Origin: Parasitella parasitica
Taxonomy: Eukaryota > Mucoromycota > Mucoromycetes > Mucorales > Mucoraceae
Length of the DNA: 64,000 nt
NCBI GenBank assembly: GCA_025201805.1
Contig: MU619369.1
Coordinates: forward strand, 4,672-68,671
Direction of reading: 5' to 3'
Positions 57,886 to 64,000 of the stretch are shown here, in pieces. A model generated the notes under the pieces. It was not told the origin of the DNA. It saw only the letters and a list, made by a program, of their open reading frames with translations, and did not search any database. Position numbers and translations under genes: made by a program. Each line of letters starts with the position of its first letter. Position 1 is the stretch's first letter.

Positions 57886-59910
57886 CTAGTCCCTCATTTT
57901 CACGTTCTCGTCAATATCTTTCTGCTGCTCCTGGTGCTGGCTATCAGCTACTTCGTCATTTATGCCATCGGATTCGTCTTCGTCGTCGAACTCCTCAAAA
58001 GCGTCAATCACATCCAAGTTTGTATCGTCTTCCAGGTCGTTCGCCATACTCTTATTTACAGATGCCAGCTGCTCGATGTATTCATCTGCCACTTGTTGTA
58101 ACCGTTTGCTTGAGCCCTCATCGTGACCCATTGCATGAATAGCTTCTCTTGCTGGCTTTTCAAAATCGGTGATCATTGAGCTATTGAGATCATCTTCCTC
58201 GTCGCCTTCTTCGTCTATAGTACTCTCTCGTCCAGAGGCAATTTCCTTGGCTATATCATCAGCTAATCCTTCTTCAATATTTTGGGCAGGTGCAGCACTT
58301 CCAGTATCTACCAATTCACCATACTTTAGTTTCAGTTTTTTTCTGAGGCGTTCAAATACACATTTGTAAAAAAATCCTCCATATTTCTATTTTGTGAGTG
58401 AGCAAAAGTGAGCGCGAAAGAGAGAGTGTGTCTATGTGTGTGTCTGTGTGCGTATTGAGAGAAGAAACTTACGGTTGAATACTGCTTGATATAGTCTTGG
58501 TTGTGAGTAATAGGCGTAAAATCAGGATCAGTAAGGTCGCATATTTGATACATGCACGATGCGCCGGGTACGATTTTACCGTCGAAAACATGTTGATTGG
58601 GCATTTGTCTGCAGATATGGTTAATAGCTAGGGCATTGGCATATGACCTCAGCTTACCTGGGAACCTCAGATTTAGCTGTGCTACTAGCACGGGTTTTTC
58701 TATAGATGGCTCGTTTAGTCTGCCCCTCTTTGTAAATCCTTCTAATGTCAATTTGCTGATAGCTGATGTCTGATTAGCAGACAATATGGTTGGGTGATCT
58801 TAGGCGGCCTTACATGTAATATTTTGGGTTTGATTTAGGATTTATGCCATACTTGACCCAGCACTCTCGCCAAGGACCCGTTTGGAACGTATATGCTATA
58901 TGTACAAGTCCTTTGGTGATATATTTATGATATTTTGGGTCTAGGTTATTGCGAATCGCAAATCGTAACCAAATAGGGCGATCAACAAACAGATCAGCTA
59001 TTGCTTCAATTGCTTCCTTTTCGAGCTCTGTCGAAGGCCCCTTTACATTATGCCAAGATTTCGAAGGAATGTTCTCGTCATCGTACTTGATAGCTGTCAC
59101 TTCATGTCCATAGTATCTAGATCGGTTCAGCAGTTTGATTTTGTACTAATTTTTAACAACGAGTTAATGTGTATCTGCAATGGCAACGTGTCATTATAGT
59201 GCTTACCGATCCGTCAGGTTGTCTCACTCGTACTCGTAATACAGGTTGGTTTTGCTTGTAACCGTAGTTGAATGGTGCTTCGATGGGTGTAAATGTAGGA
59301 GGCGGAATATTGCGAAGGTTATCAAAATCATCATCGTCATCTGGCACCCTGTAATTTACAATTCTTTCCACTATTTATGACAGAATGAGCTGCATGTCCT
59401 ATGCGAATAATCAAAAATGCATTACCATCTCCCATATCCAATGCTTCCTTCAATTGACGAATTTTATCGTCTGCTGGTACAATGTACTGAAAATCGGCCA
59501 ATGCTGTAAATCATTATTAGCCATTTTTTCTGTCAAAAGAACTGGAATCTACGCTCACCTCTGAATCGTACAGTCTTTTCTACCGTCCCCAAGATTTGAA
59601 TTGTCCATGGCGCATCGCTATCATCTTGAACGATTTCTCCTGTTTTCTTGTTCTTCTTTACGCGCCTAGTTACCTTGGCCAGCAGCTTGCACGTATCTAA
59701 AAAGTCGCCATTGATGGGATGTGAGAAAATGTCTTTGGCCCTATATCTTAATTGCACTTGATCGTCGTTTGACAATGCTTCGCTCAGAATACTTTCTCCA
59801 CCCAGCGTCCTGATAGCACGGTCGGTTCTTTTCACAAAGCCTGGGTATTCGATACACAGAAATTTCTTTTTCTCGATGGGGATTAATGGACTTGGTTCAT
59901 GACCTGACAT
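57886..59910 (-). CDS. TFIIIC subunit 5 (GTF3C5/Sfc1/tau-95 homologue)
   Basis: Multi-exon gene starting MSGHEPSPLIPIEKKKFLCI. The N-terminal barrel (CIEYPGFVKRTDRAIRTLGG, LRYRAKDIFSHPINGD) and the C-terminal DNA-binding region (LFVDRPIWLRFAIRNNLDP, GPWRECWVKYGINPKSNPKY) follow the tau-95 order. The C-terminus is long and acidic (FEEFDDEDESDGIND). The subunit binds the A-box of tRNA genes as part of TFIIIC for RNA polymerase III. The ATG (59908-59910) lies 179 bp from the divergent TMEM41-like gene. Confidence 0.85.
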
Positions 59911-60089
59911 GTTGTGAAGTAACGCGGAAAGAAATGTTTGTGAGCAATTTTTTTCATCTTTACGGTCACTTGGTCATGCTTCCTAAAATTGCATCTGTGC
60001 AAGAACTGAAAGCCTAATTAGCGATTGTCTCTCTGAGTTGCAACCTACCAAGAGCTCCTTTTTCTCTTTCTATTTCTCATACCCAAGCC
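59911..60089. promoter_or_regulatory. divergent promoter region, TFIIIC subunit and TMEM41-like gene
   Basis: 179 bp between divergent starts, with a pyrimidine-rich tract just before the plus-strand ATG. Confidence 0.4.
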
Positions 60090-61252
60090 ATGCCGTCCAC
60101 TGAAGAACAAGTGCTTACGCTGGAAACAGCAACACTGATACCACCCAATGCTGCTGGACGAGCTGGCATATACACTGCAATTACACAAGATCCAGAGACA
60201 GGCATTTCATCTGTCGCAACTCAAAAAGAAAAAAGAGCTTGGTTTTGGACTAGCAATTCTTATGCATGGTCATTAACAACACTTGTGCTATTATTTCTGC
60301 TATTCACTGCTCTAGAATACGCTTTGATAAAGCTAAATTTACCAGCTATGAATTCGTAACGTTTGAATTATTTCCCTTTTCCCTTTTCTCTTTTTGACAA
60401 TATTAATGGCATAAATTTGTAGACATGATAGAGACGCTATTAAATTCCCAAGAAATCTGGACGATTTAAGGAAATTGAACGCTGTGCTATCCATCTACAT
60501 GGATAAACACTTTATTAATGTATATGTTACATTCGTCATAACATACATATAGTGAGTTTTTAGTAAATCATCCGGTTAATTGCTATTTGCATTTTTATTG
60601 AAAACTCTCAAAATTCAGTCTTCAAAGCTTTTCGATTCCTGGTTCCATGTGGTTGTCTATTCTCGGTGGCACATTGTTCGACTTTTGGCTCATATTATTT
60701 ACAGTATCTATGGTAAGTGTTCTCTTGTCAGCCCAATCAGCTAAATAATAATAATAATGCCTGTTATAAGTGTTCTGCTGTCGGTGCATCATTTGCCTAC
60801 ATCATTTCAAGAAGTCTTGCCTCTGTTGCCGTCATTAAACTCATGGGCGAAAGATTGAAAACGTGGAATGAACAAGTAAGCTGTCAATCTTATTATAGAT
60901 ATCAAGTGCCCATCTTCGTCTATTGTAGCTCGTGCAGCATAAGCAGCATATGATAAACTATATGATTGTCTTGAGGATATCGCCATTACCACCTAACTGG
61001 ACAGTTAACTTAGGATCGCCTCATCTAGGTGTACCTCTTGGCGCTTTCTTCTGGGGTACGTTTATAGGTGTTACCCCTCCTTCATTTATACATGTACAAG
61101 CTGGGGCTGCTTTGGATCGTTTGTCCTCGTCTGACAACCTAGAACTGTTAACTCCCATCAATGTGTTGTGTTTATTAGCCGTGGCTGTGGTTGCGTTAAT
61201 ACCTGTCTTTGTAAGAAGAAGATTTGAGAGTCCTCCTCCTATTTCCATTTAA
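60090..61252 (+). CDS. TMEM41-type VTT domain membrane protein
   Basis: Five or so exons. The first codes for a cytosolic leader and one membrane helix (WSLTTLVLLFLLFTALEYAL); then FPRNLDDLRKLNAVLSIYM and, after an intron joined at TAT, SFSIPGSMWLSILGGTLF, GASFAYIISRSLASVAVI, and the signature ISPLPPNWTVNLGSPHLGVP with FFWGTFIGVTPPSFIHVQAG. These are the VTT-domain landmarks of TMEM41A/B. Such proteins are ER lipid scramblases with roles in autophagy and lipid mobilisation. Stop at 61250-61252. Confidence 0.88.
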
Positions 61253-62231
61253 AAATACCCCTTTCTTCATAATGTAACATATTCTCAGAGCATACCAGTA
61301 AACTTTTTTTTTCAAATTTGTAAGAATAAAAATAGTAACGAAGTATTTAGAAGAGGAAAGAGTGAAATAAGACGTTATGAGGGGAGAATAGCTTGCCTCG
61401 ATTAGAACTATAAAATTATTATGAACATCGCAGACAAGCCATACTTTCAGTTAAAAGAAAGTCAATATAATATGATATATAGGACATCTATATCCTGATC
61501 TTCAATTTGATCTTTTTCAAGAATGCTCACCACAGAAATGACACGCAAAAATGTGTTGAATGAATACATGCTCAGCACGAATAACCTTAGGATGGCATCT
61601 TCAGAGAGAAATTAAATAGGCTTTAATGACTCCTTGAAGAGCAACAAAAGCAAAGAATTGGAGATGCTAATCAGTCTTGAGATTTTAAGCAGATTCACGG
61701 ACAAGATGCTGGAGAAGGAGGTTACGGATCAAGAGCAGTAGACCTTTGGTTAGTTTGGTAACATTAGGCTTTTAACATGAATGCCAAGCGATACACAATG
61801 ACATAGTTATCGCTAGGGCTATTGATCCAGATAATGAGCAATATACCCTGTTTACAGGCTGTAAATCTAGAGCTATAAAGATGGCGCTGCTAGTCTGAAA
61901 TATGTCAGGTAGCATTACATATAAATATAATATTACCTTAAAATGTTACTGCCCAAGTTTCTTGAATTTCTGAAATTGTTTCAGAGTTTTTTGATACTAT
62001 GAGTGCATTTCAAGTAACTATAAATATTACTTGAATATAAAAAATATATATAGAGCTATAAGGTATTTCCTGAAGTCAGTTCTAATCAACTTCATGAACC
62101 TTGCAAGTAGACCGGCTCCAAAGCAATCCTTTAAACTCCTTGTAACTTATTTTGGAGTCACAACAGTTCAATTGCACTACTAATATCACGCAACTCGACA
62201 ATTTTTTCTTCTTTACAAATATTCAGCTTAA
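61253..62231. other. intergenic with one small coding-like island
   Basis: About 1 kb without a gene. At 61806-61898 a plus-strand frame reads VIARAIDPDNEQYTLFTGCK and runs to a stop, a pattern that could be a transposase scrap. No flanking repeats were seen. Confidence 0.35.
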
Positions 62232-62842
62232 ATGGACCAAGAAGCACAAAAGAGGAAGGAACGTCTTGCTGCTATGCGAAAGAGAAAGCTGGGAAGCAAT
62301 GCCGAGACTGACCGCTTTACAGATGAAGTTGGAAAGTAAGAAGCGTGTAAAAAAAAAATCGATTTTTAACTAATTGCATTTGTTTGTATGAAATCAAAAG
62401 AACACTTAAATTTAGAAGTTACATACCTAGCGATGAGTTATTGAAAGAGCATGTTGATATTGCCACACCTAGCGATGTTGGGGATACATTAGAAACAGAA
62501 ACTAAAGATTTTACAAAAGAAACTCTGGCACAAGCTGCAGAAAAGCAAAAAGAAGAAGTGGTTAGTATAAAGAAACAATTATATATAAAAATACATTACC
62601 ATTAACCACTTATGACTATCAACAATAAGGATCTATTCAACCTGGCACCAAAGAAACCAAATTGGGATTTGAAAAGAGACGTCGAGAAAAAGTTGGAAAG
62701 ATTAGATCGTAAAACACAGCGTACCATTTATGAAATCATTCGCCAGCGATTACAAGGTGATAAAGACGCTACATTGGCAGAAAAAGTAGCCAATGCCGAA
62801 GCTGCCCAAAAGTTTGAATCCCAAAATCAACAAGACGAGTAA
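62232..62842 (+). CDS. Cwf18/CCDC12 family spliceosomal protein
   Basis: Three exons, the first starting MDQEAQKRKERLAAMRKRK, the second SYIPSDELLKEHVDIATP-like, the third DLFNLAPKKPNWDLKRDVEK and KLERLDRKTQRTIYEIIRQR. This is the CCDC12/Cwf18 layout: basic N-terminus, short linker, C-terminal helix with the NLAPKKPNWDLKRD signature. The protein is part of the spliceosome around Prp19-related complexes. It is small, as usual for the family. Exon 2 ends at a GTTAGT donor near 62560. Confidence 0.87.
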
Positions 62843-62917
62843 AGCAAGCAATTGTAAATAAAAATATATAATACACACGAGATTTATTACAAAATACTAT
62901 TACACGTATGAAGGATT

Positions 62918-63529
62918 TTAGTAATTAATACGAGCGAAATGTGGCCTTTGCAATCTAATTTCTGGAATATTACTATTGAACTTGGTGGAAACAACCATTG
63001 GGTTAAGGGTGGTTTTGATCTCATTTACGGAGATACCATGGTATATCAGTTCGTCTTTACCGTCATCATACACACTGTTTGGCAGCTTTGGTCTTGCTGT
63101 TGCACTTCTGGCCCAATTTGAGAGGCTAGTTGAGAATTGATCATTCCTCTTTTTTGACGATATTTTGTCGTATATAATAGATGCATTGCCGGAAAAAAAT
63201 GAATATATGCATTTACTATTCGACATCGATGATTTAATAGCTGCTGCGACTACATGCGACAACCTTTCCAATGTGATATCATTATTATCAGTAGATGAGC
63301 AATATAGTGAAGAGCTGTTGCTACTATCCGAGCAAGATGAATAACAAGTATGAGAAGCGCTACAGGTGTCAAAATCGGCCCCTTTAAATTCATTTTCAAA
63401 TATACTACATAGGGGAAGAGATGATGGTGACGAGTTTTTGATGATTTGCCAAAATTGCAAGCTAGTAGTGCGTGGTGGTGTCTCTAAATACGTATCCGGT
63501 TGTGTGTTCGATGTACGCATCAAAGCCAT
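62918..63529 (-). CDS. Ser/Thr-rich protein of unknown function
   Basis: Single exon, 203 residues from the Met at 63527-63529; 18 hydrophobic in-frame residues upstream could be read as a signal sequence with the earlier Met at 63583, so the start is uncertain. The middle is Ser/Cys-rich (CYSSCSDSSNSSSLYCSS). The C-terminal part looks more ordered (KDELIYHGISVNEIKTTLNP, STKFNSNIPEIRLQRPHF). No known domain. It converges on Cwf18 with a 75-bp gap. Confidence 0.5.
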   Translation of the reverse strand: MALMRTSNTQPDTYLETPPRTTSLQFWQIIKNSSPSSLPLCSIFENEFKGADFDTCSASHTCYSSCSDSSNSSSLYCSSTDNNDITLERLSHVVAAAIKSSMSNSKCIYSFFSGNASIIYDKISSKKRNDQFSTSLSNWARSATARPKLPNSVYDDGKDELIYHGISVNEIKTTLNPMVVSTKFNSNIPEIRLQRPHFARINY

Positions 63530-64000
63530 ATCAATAGAATTGAAAAAAGAAAAGAAAAGAATAAAGATAAAAGGCAATAGCAAACACTAATCTGATAATT
63601 ATCTGATTTAGCTAAATATTAATGTAAGGAGGTGTTCCATTGATTACAAACTATTATAGTGTTGGAAATAATGAGTAACTATCAACATACGTCTCCCTAA
63701 TAACAATTCATGATTACTACCCGAATCAAGCGAGTTAGCCTAAGAATAACATCCACATACAATTGATCCAGTCAAATACATTCACTACAATGATTTGCAT
63801 TCTACTTTTAGATTCATCCAGCTCCCTCAAATTGATATAGACTACATATTTGCACAGTTAATAAAATGTACATTACAGATATATACTATATAAGATATAG
63901 GCTCGAGATGGCACCATTAGCATGATAACGGTATAGAATTATATTTGTATCTTGACATGAGCCTTTGACATTTACTAGATTTGGTATGTGCTACGAGCTT
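63530..64000. other. intergenic, AT-rich
   Basis: Upstream region of the minus-strand gene and window edge; nothing recognised. Confidence 0.5.

Overview
The window is nuclear DNA from a filamentous fungus, most likely an early-diverging Mucoromycota (Mucorales-type) lineage. This rests on AT-rich intergenic DNA, almost every gene split by short introns (mostly 50-80 bases, GTAAGT/GTATGT to YAG), clear fungal orthologues (Hsp78, Guf1, Ubp14, Bre1, Spt23/Mga2-like, eIF3g, TFIIIC), a complex I subunit, and relics of DIRS-like and Helitron elements. The genus cannot be fixed from sequence alone. Positions 27485-27744 are an assembly gap.

Layout. 1-1.9 kb: a TIR-bounded decayed element, then empty DNA. 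1.9-5.1 kb: two tandem PA-TM-RING ubiquitin ligases. 5.4-10.4 kb: five minus-strand genes for small secreted Pro/Ala/Leu-rich proteins with a dibasic site and an acidic tail. 11.4-16 kb: class III alcohol dehydrogenase and the histone H2B ligase Bre1. 16.2-19.3 kb: four more small secreted precursors, now on the plus strand. 19.6-23.2 kb: a FIT-family lipid-droplet protein converging on Ubp14/USP5. 23.2-25.8 kb: decayed DNA. 25.9-30 kb: NDUFA1, a Maf nucleotide pyrophosphatase and a GLI-type zinc-finger factor. 31-40.4 kb, all minus strand: GCK-III kinase, Ddi1, Spt23/Mga2-like factor, eIF3g. 40.9-50 kb: a USP12/46 (CreB-like) deubiquitinase, then divergent Hsp78 and Guf1. 50.2-55.9 kb: transposon graveyard (Helitron, a 299-bp TIR element, DIRS-like RNase H and tyrosine recombinase) around one unknown basic protein. 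56-63.5 kb: peroxisomal acyl-CoA thioesterase, TFIIIC subunit, TMEM41-like scramblase-family protein, Cwf18/CCDC12 and an unknown Ser-rich protein.

How it fits together. Most genes are housekeeping. Two themes recur: ubiquitin (two PA-RING ligases, Bre1, Ubp14, USP12/46, Ddi1 and an Spt23/Mga2-like factor) and lipid or organelle function (FIT, TMEM41, thioesterase, Spt23/Mga2-like). The accessory part is the pair of secreted-protein clusters: nine signal-peptide genes in 14 kb, eight with a plausible TATA box 50-95 bp before the start. One of them appears to splice to a second exon encoding a Lys-Arg site followed by a ten-residue two-cysteine peptide. Also notable are very small exons inside catalytic motifs: a 9-base exon in the kinase HRDIK loop and a 14-base exon that splits the catalytic Cys codon of the USP12/46 homologue.
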